A stretch of 64,000 nt of DNA from Marinicellulosiphila megalodicopiae. GTDB taxonomy: Bacteria > Pseudomonadota > Gammaproteobacteria > Pseudomonadales > Natronospirillaceae. Positions 43,123 through 51,401 of this stretch are shown here, piece after piece; position 1 is the first letter of the stretch, and the number at the start of each line of letters is the position of its first letter. Where the stretch lies: assembly GCF_045862395.1 (NCBI RefSeq), contig NZ_AP023087.1:1054001-1118000 (forward strand), in the 5' to 3' direction. A program made the translations under genes and the position numbers. The notes under the pieces are model-generated. The model worked only from the letters and a program-made list of their open reading frames with translations, was not told where the DNA came from and made no database searches.

Positions 43123-46100
43123 ATGAAATTTTCATTAAAATCGATCAAATCAAAATTGATTATAATTATTGTTTTGATTAGCTCAACTTTATTAATTCAA
43201 TCTATTTTTCAATTGAGTGCAAGTAAAGCGCAAGTGAAAAATATGCATGAATTAAAAGACACACAAATCAAAATTTTGATGCTTTCTTTTGACTTAAAAT
43301 ACTCAACTACGCAAGTACAGCAATGGTTGACCGATATTAGTGCCACAAGAGCATTGGATGGGTTAAATGATGGATTTATTTTGGCTGAAGAGTTTAAAGG
43401 GAAATTTATAAATGCAACGAATCAATTAAAAAGTATTGATCCAAATAACGCAGGGCTTTTTAATAGACTGAATAATAGTTTTGACGAGTATTATAATCGT
43501 GGCGTCACTATGGCTAAGCAATATGTTGAATTTGGTCCAATATCGGGAAATCAATATATGCAAAGCTTTGATGAGTCTGCCGCAAATATAAATGAACAAG
43601 TCGATGCATATTTAGAAACAAGTAAATCATTAGTGGAATCAACTATTTCTAATGAAGTTCAAATGGTGACGGCTAATCAAATGCAGTCGGTTATGTTTGC
43701 AGTTTGGTTTTTTGTTTTAACATTGATGATGATTTTAGTTTCTACAATTTGGATTCAAAAACCACTGCGTATATTACATGATCAATTTAAAAAATTAGTA
43801 GATTCTCAAGAGACTGCAAATAGCATTGATTTAAGTGGAATGGATAAAAATACAAAAACAGAAATTGGTAAAATAGGAGCGCTTTTTTCTCAATTTGTTA
43901 ACAGCTTACAAAAATCACGTGCAGCTTTGCTTGAAGAATCCAGGGATCGTTTACGCGTTAAGCAAGCCTTAGATGTGTGTACAACGAATATAATGATTGC
44001 AGACCCTGATCTTAATATTATTTATATTAATGATTCTGCACAAAAAATGATGCGTGATGCTCAGCCAGATATTCAAGGTGCATTGCCAAAATTTAATGCG
44101 GATAAATTACTTGGTGAAAATATTGATGTTTTCCATCAAAACCCATCGCATCAAAGAGCTCTATTGAAGAATCTAAACTCGACCTATACAGCGTTAATTA
44201 AAGTAGGGCCATTGGATATGCAAGTCATTGCTACGCCTGTGTTTGATGAAAATGGTATTAAATTAGGGTTTGCCGTTGAATGGGAAAATCAAACCCAAAT
44301 GCTAGAGAAACAAAGAAAAGATAAGAAAGTTGCAAATGAAAATGTCCGTATTAAGCAAGCATTAGATGTATGTACCACTAATGTAATGATTGCTGATCCA
44401 GATTTGAACATTATTTATATTAATGATTCAGCGCAATCTATGATGAGTGACGCTGAAAAAGAAATACAACAAGCGTTACCAAAATTTAAAGCAAGTGCAT
44501 TACTTGGTGAAAATATCGATGTGTTCCATAAAAGTCCTGCTCATCAACGAGATTTATTAGGTTCATTAAATTCAACTTATACAGCATTAATTAAAGTTGG
44601 ACATCTAGATATGCAAGTGATTGCGACCCCTATTTTTGATGATACAAATGATAAATTAGGCTTTGCAGTTGAGTGGCAAAACCAAACAGAAATGTTAGCC
44701 AAACAAAAAGAAGAGCAACGCATTGCAGATGAAAATGCTCGTATAAAACAAGCATTAGATAATGTATCTACCAATGCGATGATTGCAGATAATGACCGAA
44801 ATATTGTGTACATGAATAAATCTGTCACAAAAATGATGAAAGAGCGTGAAAGTACTTTAAAAGAAGTGTTGCCAAATTTTGATGCAGATAATCTATTAAG
44901 TGTAAAAATCGATACGTTCCATAAAAATCCAGCGCACCAATCGGGTTTGTTAGAGAAATTAAGCAGCACGTATACATCAGAAATTGAAGTGAATGGATTA
45001 TCATTTAAGTTAACCGCTAATCCTGTTTTTGATGAAAACAATAAGCGTATTGGATCAGTCGTAGAATGGTTAGATCGAACAGAAGAAGTGGCGGTAGAGC
45101 GCGAAATTGATCAACTGGTGGACAGTGCAGCAAATGGTGATTTAACCGCTCGTATAAACTTAAATGGTAAATCGGGATTCTTTGAAAACTTAGGGGTTGG
45201 GCTAAATCGTTTATTAGGTATTTCTGAAGGTGTCGTTAATGATACCGCTCGAGTGTTGGATGCATTAGCACACGGCGATCTATCACAAAAAATTGATCAA
45301 GATTATCAAGGCAGCTTTGGTAAATTAAAACGCGATGCCAATGCAACGGTTGATAAATTAACTGAAATTATTACTTCCATTCGTGATGCAGCAAGTTCAG
45401 TCAGTACCGGTGCAGATGAAATTGCACAGGGCAATACGGACTTATCTCAACGAACAGAAGAACAGGCATCTTCTTTAGAAGAAACCGCATCCAGTATGGA
45501 GGAAATGACAAGTACAGTTAGACAGTCAGCAGATAATGCAGGCAAAGCGAATACATTGTCACGTGATGCTGCAGCTAAAGCCGTTGAAGGTGGAAATGTA
45601 GTAAAAGAAGCAGTGACCGCTATGTCTGAAATTAATGCTTCCAGTAAGAAAATATCTGACATTATTGGTGTAATTGATGAAATTGCCTTCCAAACTAATT
45701 TACTTGCATTAAATGCAGCAGTTGAAGCGGCGCGAGCGGGTGAGCAAGGTCGTGGATTTGCGGTAGTGGCGGGTGAAGTTCGATCATTAGCACAGCGCTC
45801 GGCAGGCGCTGCTAAAGAAATTAAAGATCTAATTCGTGACTCGGGTGAAAAAGTAGATGCAGGCACTGACTTAGTGAATAAGTCTGGTGAAACATTAAAA
45901 GAGATCGTGGAGTCAGTACAAAAAGTATCTACCATGATTGCAGATATTACTGCAGCCTCAGAAGAACAAGCCAGTGGTATTGATCAAGTCAATAAAGCCG
46001 TCTCGCAAATGGATGAAATGACGCAACAAAATGCAGCCTTAGTAGAAGAGGCGACATCAGCAGGCGAGGCCATGAGTGAACAAGCACGCAGCATGATGCA

Positions 46101-46281
46101 GTTGATGAAGTTTTTTAACACTCAATCAGATGGGCACACCCATTCTCGTGCAGTTGGTCAATCTCACTTTGAAACTGAATCCTTCCCTGTTCACAATAGA
46201 ACACAGCAATTACATCAACCATCAGCCTCAAATTTAAGAAAACCGATGGAAGATCCAAATGATCAATGGCAAGAATTTTAA
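43123..46281 (+). CDS. Methyl-accepting chemotaxis protein 2 (three tandem PAS)
   Basis: A 1052-residue paralogue of the preceding receptor with a different, shorter N-terminal sensor (TM1 about 9-28, TM2 about 190-212). PAS units start at residues 278, 409 and 540. From there to the end it is nearly the same protein as receptor 1, including the signalling hairpin and terminal QWQEF. The ATG at 43123 has AGGGAACAAAAT before it; the frame is open 15 codons further up into receptor 1, but that part is the end of the first gene read in another frame. Shared CheA/CheW signalling with distinct ligands is expected. Confidence 0.94.
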   Translation: MKFSLKSIKSKLIIIIVLISSTLLIQSIFQLSASKAQVKNMHELKDTQIKILMLSFDLKYSTTQVQQWLTDISATRALDGLNDGFILAEEFKGKFINATNQLKSIDPNNAGLFNRLNNSFDEYYNRGVTMAKQYVEFGPISGNQYMQSFDESAANINEQVDAYLETSKSLVESTISNEVQMVTANQMQSVMFAVWFFVLTLMMILVSTIWIQKPLRILHDQFKKLVDSQETANSIDLSGMDKNTKTEIGKIGALFSQFVNSLQKSRAALLEESRDRLRVKQALDVCTTNIMIADPDLNIIYINDSAQKMMRDAQPDIQGALPKFNADKLLGENIDVFHQNPSHQRALLKNLNSTYTALIKVGPLDMQVIATPVFDENGIKLGFAVEWENQTQMLEKQRKDKKVANENVRIKQALDVCTTNVMIADPDLNIIYINDSAQSMMSDAEKEIQQALPKFKASALLGENIDVFHKSPAHQRDLLGSLNSTYTALIKVGHLDMQVIATPIFDDTNDKLGFAVEWQNQTEMLAKQKEEQRIADENARIKQALDNVSTNAMIADNDRNIVYMNKSVTKMMKERESTLKEVLPNFDADNLLSVKIDTFHKNPAHQSGLLEKLSSTYTSEIEVNGLSFKLTANPVFDENNKRIGSVVEWLDRTEEVAVEREIDQLVDSAANGDLTARINLNGKSGFFENLGVGLNRLLGISEGVVNDTARVLDALAHGDLSQKIDQDYQGSFGKLKRDANATVDKLTEIITSIRDAASSVSTGADEIAQGNTDLSQRTEEQASSLEETASSMEEMTSTVRQSADNAGKANTLSRDAAAKAVEGGNVVKEAVTAMSEINASSKKISDIIGVIDEIAFQTNLLALNAAVEAARAGEQGRGFAVVAGEVRSLAQRSAGAAKEIKDLIRDSGEKVDAGTDLVNKSGETLKEIVESVQKVSTMIADITAASEEQASGIDQVNKAVSQMDEMTQQNAALVEEATSAGEAMSEQARSMMQLMKFFNTQSDGHTHSRAVGQSHFETESFPVHNRTQQLHQPSASNLRKPMEDPNDQWQEF
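43954..45132 (+). repeat. Three tandem 393-bp PAS-coding repeats in receptor 2
   Basis: Units begin at 43954, 44347 and 44740, the same 393-bp period as in receptor 1. Unit 3 of each receptor resembles unit 3 of the other more than its own neighbours, so the triple array existed before the receptor gene was duplicated. Confidence 0.85.
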
Positions 46282-46314
46282 TGATTAAATTGCAATAATA
46301 AAGAAGGTTTTTAC

Positions 46315-47133
46315 ATGGCAGATTTTTTATCTAGAGAGTTTCCAATGACGGAAACTAACTTTCAAAGTATAGCTAAGATCGCTTATGAAGTGACGGGTAT
46401 TGTACTGGGAGAACATAAAAAAGACCTAGTATACAGTCGTATATCAAGAAGAATTCGTTCTTTGAAATTACATAATTTTGATGAATATATCAATGTGATT
46501 GAAGATAATAACAGCAGTGAATTTACTTCTTTTGTTAATTCAATTACAACAAACCTGACTTCTTTTTTTAGAGAACCGCATCATTTTGACTTTTTAAAAG
46601 AAACCGCATTACCGGCATTAAAGAAAAAAGGTAAAACGCCTTTAATTTGGTCAGCAGGTTGCTCTACCGGGGAAGAGCCGTATTCCATTGCTATGACCTT
46701 AGATAATTTTTATGGGGGAAATACTTTTGGGGGCGCAAAAATTCTTGCAACCGATTTAGATAGCAATGTTATAGATACTGGCCGTTGTGGAATTTACGAT
46801 GCAAGTAGAATTGAAGCTTTGGATACTAAAATAAAGCAAAAATATTTTAAACACCTCAATGATGAAGTCGCAGTAAGTGATAAATTAAAACCAGTCATTC
46901 AGTTTAATCGTTTGAATTTATTAGGCCCATGGCCAATGAAAAAGAAATTCGATATTATTTTTTGTCGTAACGTTATTATTTATTTTAATAAAGAAACGCA
47001 GCTTGAATTATTTAAACGTTATCAAGATGCCTTAAATCCCAATGGGTATTTAATTATTGGTCATTCCGAAAATCTCCATGGAGTGACGGATAACTTTATT
47101 TCCTTAGGTAAAACTATTTATCAAAAGAAATAG
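46315..47133 (+). CDS. cheR: Chemotaxis protein methyltransferase CheR
   Basis: A 272-residue SAM-dependent methyltransferase that methylates receptor glutamates. The N-terminal helical domain has GEHKKDLVYSRISRRIR; the SAM site is WSAGCSTGEEPYSIAM, with ILATDLD and FDIIFCRNVIIYF further on. The two receptors just upstream end in QWQEF, a possible docking site for the beta-subdomain of this protein. AAGAAGG precedes the ATG at 46315; M9 is an alternative start. Confidence 0.95.
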   Translation: MADFLSREFPMTETNFQSIAKIAYEVTGIVLGEHKKDLVYSRISRRIRSLKLHNFDEYINVIEDNNSSEFTSFVNSITTNLTSFFREPHHFDFLKETALPALKKKGKTPLIWSAGCSTGEEPYSIAMTLDNFYGGNTFGGAKILATDLDSNVIDTGRCGIYDASRIEALDTKIKQKYFKHLNDEVAVSDKLKPVIQFNRLNLLGPWPMKKKFDIIFCRNVIIYFNKETQLELFKRYQDALNPNGYLIIGHSENLHGVTDNFISLGKTIYQKK

Positions 47134-47145
47134 GTGGGGGATTTT

Positions 47146-47796
47146 ATGAGTTTAACCAATGCACCTGAGCAAAGAATGCCTAAGTGTCTAAGAGGGTTTG
47201 AACATATTAAGCGTTCATGGGATAAAACACATGAATGTTGGACTGCCAGATTATTACCAGGAGAGTTTTATGTGACAACTTCTGGAGAGTCAATTAATAC
47301 TGTTTTAGGCAGTTGTATATCCGTTTGTATTTGTGATCCTACTATAAAAGTAGGTGGCATGAATCATTTTATGTTACCCGCTCAAGGCGAACATTCCTCT
47401 CAAACGTGGGGTGATCCTACTTCAAGCAGTACACGTTATGGCAATTTCGCTATGGAATATTTGATTAATACAATCATTAAACACGGTGGAAGAAAACAAA
47501 ATTTTCAAGCGAAAATTTTTGGTGGTGGTCAGGTTTTGGCAAATATGACAGATGTTGGTCAACGAAATATTTTGTTTGCTTTTGATTATTTGCGAAAAGA
47601 AGGGATCGACGTACAAGCATCAGATGTTGGGGATATTTATCCTAGAAAAGTAGTTTATTTTCCTCAAAGTGGACGGGTTAAAATGAAACACTTAGCAACT
47701 GAAAAGAATCGAGCATTAGAGAAAACAGAGCGTGCTTATATGCTGGATGTCAATAAAGTGAAGCCTGCAGAAGATGATAATGTTGAATTGTTTTAG
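47146..47796 (+). CDS. cheD: Chemoreceptor glutamine deamidase CheD
   Basis: A 216-residue deamidase that converts specific receptor glutamines to glutamates. The catalytic Cys is in VLGSCISVCICDP and the His in GGMNHFMLP; the FGGGQVLANM block follows. The N-terminal 40 residues and the C-terminal 45 residues are extensions to the core. The ATG at 47146 with GGGGG before it was chosen over GTG 47134, which abuts the cheR stop. It works with CheR and CheB in adaptation. Confidence 0.93.
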   Translation: MSLTNAPEQRMPKCLRGFEHIKRSWDKTHECWTARLLPGEFYVTTSGESINTVLGSCISVCICDPTIKVGGMNHFMLPAQGEHSSQTWGDPTSSSTRYGNFAMEYLINTIIKHGGRKQNFQAKIFGGGQVLANMTDVGQRNILFAFDYLRKEGIDVQASDVGDIYPRKVVYFPQSGRVKMKHLATEKNRALEKTERAYMLDVNKVKPAEDDNVELF

Positions 47797-47805
47797 AGGT
47801 CATAA

Positions 47806-48855
47806 ATGAAAAAAATTAAAGTACTAATAATTGATGACTCTGCCTTAATTAGATCAATACTAAAAGAAATATTGTCAGCTGATCCAAATATTGAAGTGGT
47901 TGGCACTGCAAATGATCCGATGATTGCTCGGGATAAAATCAAACAATTAAATCCAGATGTGTTAACCCTTGATGTCGAAATGCCAAAAATGGATGGTATT
48001 ACATTCTTAAAAAACTTAATGCGACTAAGGCCTATGCCGGTTGTTATGATTTCAACTATGACTCAAAAAGGCTCACAAGTCACTTTTGATGCGCTTGCAA
48101 TTGGGGCGGTCGATTTTGTGGCCAAACCAAGGCTGGATCAAGAAAATTCATTAGCTGAAATTAGAGATGAAATTATCGAAAAAGTCATCACTGCTTCTAA
48201 AGCAAATGTTTTAACGTTGCAAAGTGAAATTCACCAACCAACACAAAAAATTAAAACCGTCGCATCAATTAAAAATGTCAACGATAAAATAATTTGTATC
48301 GGTGCTTCAACCGGCGGCACAGAAGCAATTAAAGATGTGCTTATTCAGCTGCCACCGAATATGCCACCTATTATTATTACACAACATATTCCTGCAGCAT
48401 TTAGTACAAGTTTTGCAGAGCGTTTAGATCGTAATTGTCAATTAAATGTTTTAGAGGCGGTTGATGGAATGAAATTATCTCCAGGTTTTGCCTATTTAGC
48501 CCCTGGAGATTTTCATATGACAATCCATGGTAGCCCAAGTAATTGTACGATTAAGTTAAATGAATCTGAAAAAGTAAATCGCCATCGACCTTCTGTAGAA
48601 GTGATGTTTGATTCTGTTTACGAAGTATATCGAAATAAAGCCGTTGTGATTATGCTTACAGGAATGGGAGCAGATGGTGCTGAAGCTCAAAAACGACTGC
48701 ATGATAAAGGTGTGTATAGTATTGTACAAGATGAGGCGTCCAGTGTGGTTTGGGGAATGCCCGGTTCTGTATATCAATTAGGAGCGTACGATAAAGTATT
48801 GCCTTTAAATCAAATTGCTTCATTTTTATTAATGAAATTAAGTTCAAAAAATTAG
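47806..48855 (+). CDS. cheB: Chemotaxis methylesterase CheB
   Basis: A 349-residue protein-glutamate methylesterase/deamidase. The receiver has D56 in TLDVEMPKMDG. The catalytic triad is S168 (GASTGGTEAI), H194 (TQHIPAAFSTSFAERL) and D290 (MLTGMGADGA), all at the expected spacing. Phosphorylation by CheA activates it to remove methyl groups. It comes 9 bp after cheD. Confidence 0.96.
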   Translation: MKKIKVLIIDDSALIRSILKEILSADPNIEVVGTANDPMIARDKIKQLNPDVLTLDVEMPKMDGITFLKNLMRLRPMPVVMISTMTQKGSQVTFDALAIGAVDFVAKPRLDQENSLAEIRDEIIEKVITASKANVLTLQSEIHQPTQKIKTVASIKNVNDKIICIGASTGGTEAIKDVLIQLPPNMPPIIITQHIPAAFSTSFAERLDRNCQLNVLEAVDGMKLSPGFAYLAPGDFHMTIHGSPSNCTIKLNESEKVNRHRPSVEVMFDSVYEVYRNKAVVIMLTGMGADGAEAQKRLHDKGVYSIVQDEASSVVWGMPGSVYQLGAYDKVLPLNQIASFLLMKLSSKN

Positions 48856-48884
48856 ACAGCTTTTAAAAAATGGTTCTACACTTA

Positions 48885-48916
48885 ATATTAGAAAGTTTAT
48901 ATATTAGAAAGTTTAT
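48885..48916 (+). repeat. Perfect 16-bp tandem duplication before the STAS gene
   Basis: ATATTAGAAAGTTTAT occurs twice in a row (48885-48900, 48901-48916) in the 84-bp gap between cheB and the next STAS gene. It could alter promoter spacing or be a neutral slippage product. Confidence 0.9.
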
Positions 48917-48939
48917 TTTTAGCAAATTAGAGGTGAAAT

Positions 48940-49245
48940 ATGTCCGTATCTGCAAAAACCACACAAAACGGAAAAGAATTAACAATTAACATTGCTGGGC
49001 GATTTGACTTCAGTTCTCATCAGGAATTTAGGCAGATTTACGAAAATGCGCCAACAGATGTTAACGAATTTATTATTGATATGAATGACGCTACTTATCT
49101 GGATTCATCTGCATTGGGTATGTTGTTGTTGCTGCGAGATCATGCTGGTGGTGATAACGCAGACATTAAAATTGTGCATTGTAATGAAGATGTTAAAAAG
49201 ATCTTAACTATCTCAAATTTCGGTCAGCTTTTTAATATTCATTAA
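48940..49245 (+). CDS. STAS-domain anti-sigma factor antagonist (HsbA/RsbV-like)
   Basis: A 101-residue STAS domain. The phosphorylation site is YLDSSALGMLLLL with Ser56-Ser57, the standard DSS pattern of active antagonists. It immediately precedes a receiver-PP2C-kinase protein, as in the HsbA-HsbR pair of Pseudomonas aeruginosa, where HsbA binds the anti-sigma factor FlgM, and in the CrsA-CrsR pair of Shewanella. It is thus probably the switch protein toggled by the next gene product. The target in this organism is unknown. Confidence 0.88.
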   Translation: MSVSAKTTQNGKELTINIAGRFDFSSHQEFRQIYENAPTDVNEFIIDMNDATYLDSSALGMLLLLRDHAGGDNADIKIVHCNEDVKKILTISNFGQLFNIH

Positions 49246-49264
49246 TTGAAAAGTAGGCAAAAAT

Positions 49265-50983
49265 ATGGCTGAACAAGAATCGTTAAAGATATTAATAGCA
49301 GACGACAATAATGCCGATCGGATGCTTTTAAGTGCCATTGTAAAAAAAGAAGGGCATGAAGTTATAGAGGCAGTTAATGGCGTTGAAGCTGTTAATCAAT
49401 TTATAAATTTCAAACCCAATTTAATTTTGTTAGATGCTTTGATGCCTGAAAAGGATGGATTTGAGGCAGCTCAAGAAATTAAAGCGTTGGCAGGAAATGA
49501 ATTTATTCCCATCATTTTTCTAACCTCCTTGCAAGATGCGAAATCATTAGCAAGATGCTTAGATTCAGGAGGGGATGATTTTTTATCCAAGCCCTATAAT
49601 CGCTCAATTTTAAAAGCCAAAATTAATGCATTTGAAAGAATGCGGTCAATGAATCAATTAATTCAAACTCATGCTCAACAAATGCTTGTTGAACAAAAAG
49701 TTGCCAAAAAGATCTTTGACAATGTCGCGCATTTAGGTTGTTTGGATTCAGAAAATATTCAATATTCGTTATCACCATTATCTGTATTTAACGGAGATAT
49801 TGTTTTAGCCGAACGTAAACCTGATGGTGGAATGTACATTTTTATAGGAGACTTTACTGGCCATGGATTACCCGCAGCAATAGGTGCTATGCCACTAGCT
49901 GAAATTTTTTATGGTATGACAAAAAAAGGATTTTCAATTCATGAAATTTTAATAGAAATTAATACAAAACTAAGACGAATATTACCTGTGCAATTTTTTT
50001 GCTGCGCGGCAATGGTTGATATGGATTTTATTGAAAAGACAACGCGGATATTTGTTGGCGGATTGCCACCTTTGTATTTATATAGAAATGACACTCAAAA
50101 TATTGAGAAAGTGAATTCGAACTCCGTTCCACTTGGAGTGATGACCAGAGAAAGTTTCAAACCCAATATTCAAAATATTCCAATGCAAGATGGCGACAAA
50201 ATATTTTTATGGTCAGATGGAATCATAGAGTCTCGTGCCAAAGATGGAGAAATGTTTGGGGATGAGCGACTAGATCGTTTGTTTGATAGCTGCGAAGATC
50301 CAGATAAATTATTTAGTTATATATTAAAAAGTGTGGATAAATTCATGGAAGGTGGCGAGAGGGATGACGACATTACATTAGTTTGTGCCTCCATGGTGGA
50401 TATTAATAGTTTAAGTACTGAAGAAATTGAAGAGTCTAGCGAGATATTAGGTGGGCCACTTGATTGGACCCTTGTGTATGAATTAAAATCTCAAACTTTA
50501 AGAGATTTTAACCCGTTGCCATTAGTTTTGCAGATTGTGACTCAGGTTGATGGTCTGAAAAATTTTAGTGGACAGTTATATACTTTATTAGCAGAATTGT
50601 ATTCTAATGCCCTAGAACATGGTGTTTTAGGTCTGGATTCAAAATTAAAAAGCAGTGCAGAGGGATTTGGTGAATATTACTCAATGCGAAAAGAGCGCTT
50701 AGACAATCTTGTAAATGGGTTTGTAAAGGTGAAATTGAGCCATACACCCTTAAACAATAATGAAGGTGGCTGCCTAACAGTGAGTTTTGAGGATTCAGGA
50801 CCTGGCTTTAATTTTAAACAGTTAATAAATAATGACCATAAAACAGATGGTTACTGTGGCCGTGGATTACCTCTTATTAGAACAATATGTAAAGATTTTT
50901 ATTACGAAGGTAATGGCAATATAGTTAATGCGGTTATACATTGGCCGCAATTAGATGAACCCAATCAAAAGTTAGTAGGATGA
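49265..50983 (+). CDS. Partner-switching regulator: receiver, PP2C phosphatase and serine kinase (HsbR-like)
   Basis: A 572-residue three-part protein. The receiver (about 8-125) has phosphoacceptor D57 in LLDALMPEKDG. A SpoIIE/RsbU-type PP2C domain (about 165-375) has FIGDFTGHGLPAAIGAM and GGERDDDITLVC, with the Asp metal ligands. The C-terminal GHKL anti-sigma-type kinase (about 430-565) has ELYSNALEHG, FEDSGPGF and GRGLPLIRTI. Phosphorylation of the receiver is expected to switch it between dephosphorylating and phosphorylating the adjacent STAS protein. Phosphate may come from CheA or through the Hpt protein encoded next. Confidence 0.92.
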   Translation: MAEQESLKILIADDNNADRMLLSAIVKKEGHEVIEAVNGVEAVNQFINFKPNLILLDALMPEKDGFEAAQEIKALAGNEFIPIIFLTSLQDAKSLARCLDSGGDDFLSKPYNRSILKAKINAFERMRSMNQLIQTHAQQMLVEQKVAKKIFDNVAHLGCLDSENIQYSLSPLSVFNGDIVLAERKPDGGMYIFIGDFTGHGLPAAIGAMPLAEIFYGMTKKGFSIHEILIEINTKLRRILPVQFFCCAAMVDMDFIEKTTRIFVGGLPPLYLYRNDTQNIEKVNSNSVPLGVMTRESFKPNIQNIPMQDGDKIFLWSDGIIESRAKDGEMFGDERLDRLFDSCEDPDKLFSYILKSVDKFMEGGERDDDITLVCASMVDINSLSTEEIEESSEILGGPLDWTLVYELKSQTLRDFNPLPLVLQIVTQVDGLKNFSGQLYTLLAELYSNALEHGVLGLDSKLKSSAEGFGEYYSMRKERLDNLVNGFVKVKLSHTPLNNNEGGCLTVSFEDSGPGFNFKQLINNDHKTDGYCGRGLPLIRTICKDFYYEGNGNIVNAVIHWPQLDEPNQKLVG

Positions 50984-50985
50984 TT

Positions 50986-51336
50986 ATGGTAGATGCAATA
51001 GAACGTCATGTTGATGTAGACGCAATCGAGATGCTTAAAGAAATAATGGAAGATGACTTTGTGTTGCTTATTAATACTTTTTTAAACGATGGAATAGAGC
51101 GAATTAGTCAAATTCAAGATGCCGCTCAATCCCAAGTTGCCGATGAAATAAGACGAGCTGCTCATAGTTTTAAAGGAAGTTCGGCTAATATTGGGGCGCA
51201 TAAATTACAAGGTTTCTGTTTGGAGTTGGAAAATGCAGGCGCTAGCAATGCTTTAGATAATATACCTCAAGTCATTAGTGAAATTAATAGCGAATTTGAA
51301 ACAGTGACTCAAATATTAAAAACACATTATTTATAA
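50986..51336 (+). CDS. Histidine phosphotransfer (Hpt) protein
   Basis: A 116-residue four-helix Hpt domain with the phosphorylated His60 in RRAAHSFKGSSANIGA. AGGA lies 5 bp before the ATG at 50986; an ATG at 50980 overlapping the previous stop is possible. P. aeruginosa has a comparable phosphotransfer step onto HsbR through HptB, so this protein is the likely phosphate donor to the receiver of the preceding gene. No hybrid kinase to load it is encoded here. Confidence 0.88.
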   Translation: MVDAIERHVDVDAIEMLKEIMEDDFVLLINTFLNDGIERISQIQDAAQSQVADEIRRAAHSFKGSSANIGAHKLQGFCLELENAGASNALDNIPQVISEINSEFETVTQILKTHYL

Positions 51337-51350
51337 TAATTGTTTAATAT

Positions 51351-51367
51351 TTGGCCTATGCTTTGCA
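51351..51367 (+). promoter_or_regulatory. Sigma-54 promoter upstream of fliK-like gene
   Basis: TTGGCCTATGCTTTGCA fits the -24/-12 pattern with GG (51353-51354) and GC (51365-51366) exactly 10 bp apart and the TTGCA end intact. It is 35 bp before the start codon. Sigma-54 with an FleQ/FlrC-type activator drives flagellar middle genes in many gammaproteobacteria. Confidence 0.75.
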
Positions 51368-51401
51368 AATAACGAGTTAACTATGTTAAAGAGAACTCAT
51401 T

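Noticed and set aside
45447..45935. Minus-strand frames of about 160 codons opposite the receptor genes
   Set aside because: They mirror the conserved signalling domain and recur in the same place in both receptors, as expected for shadow frames.
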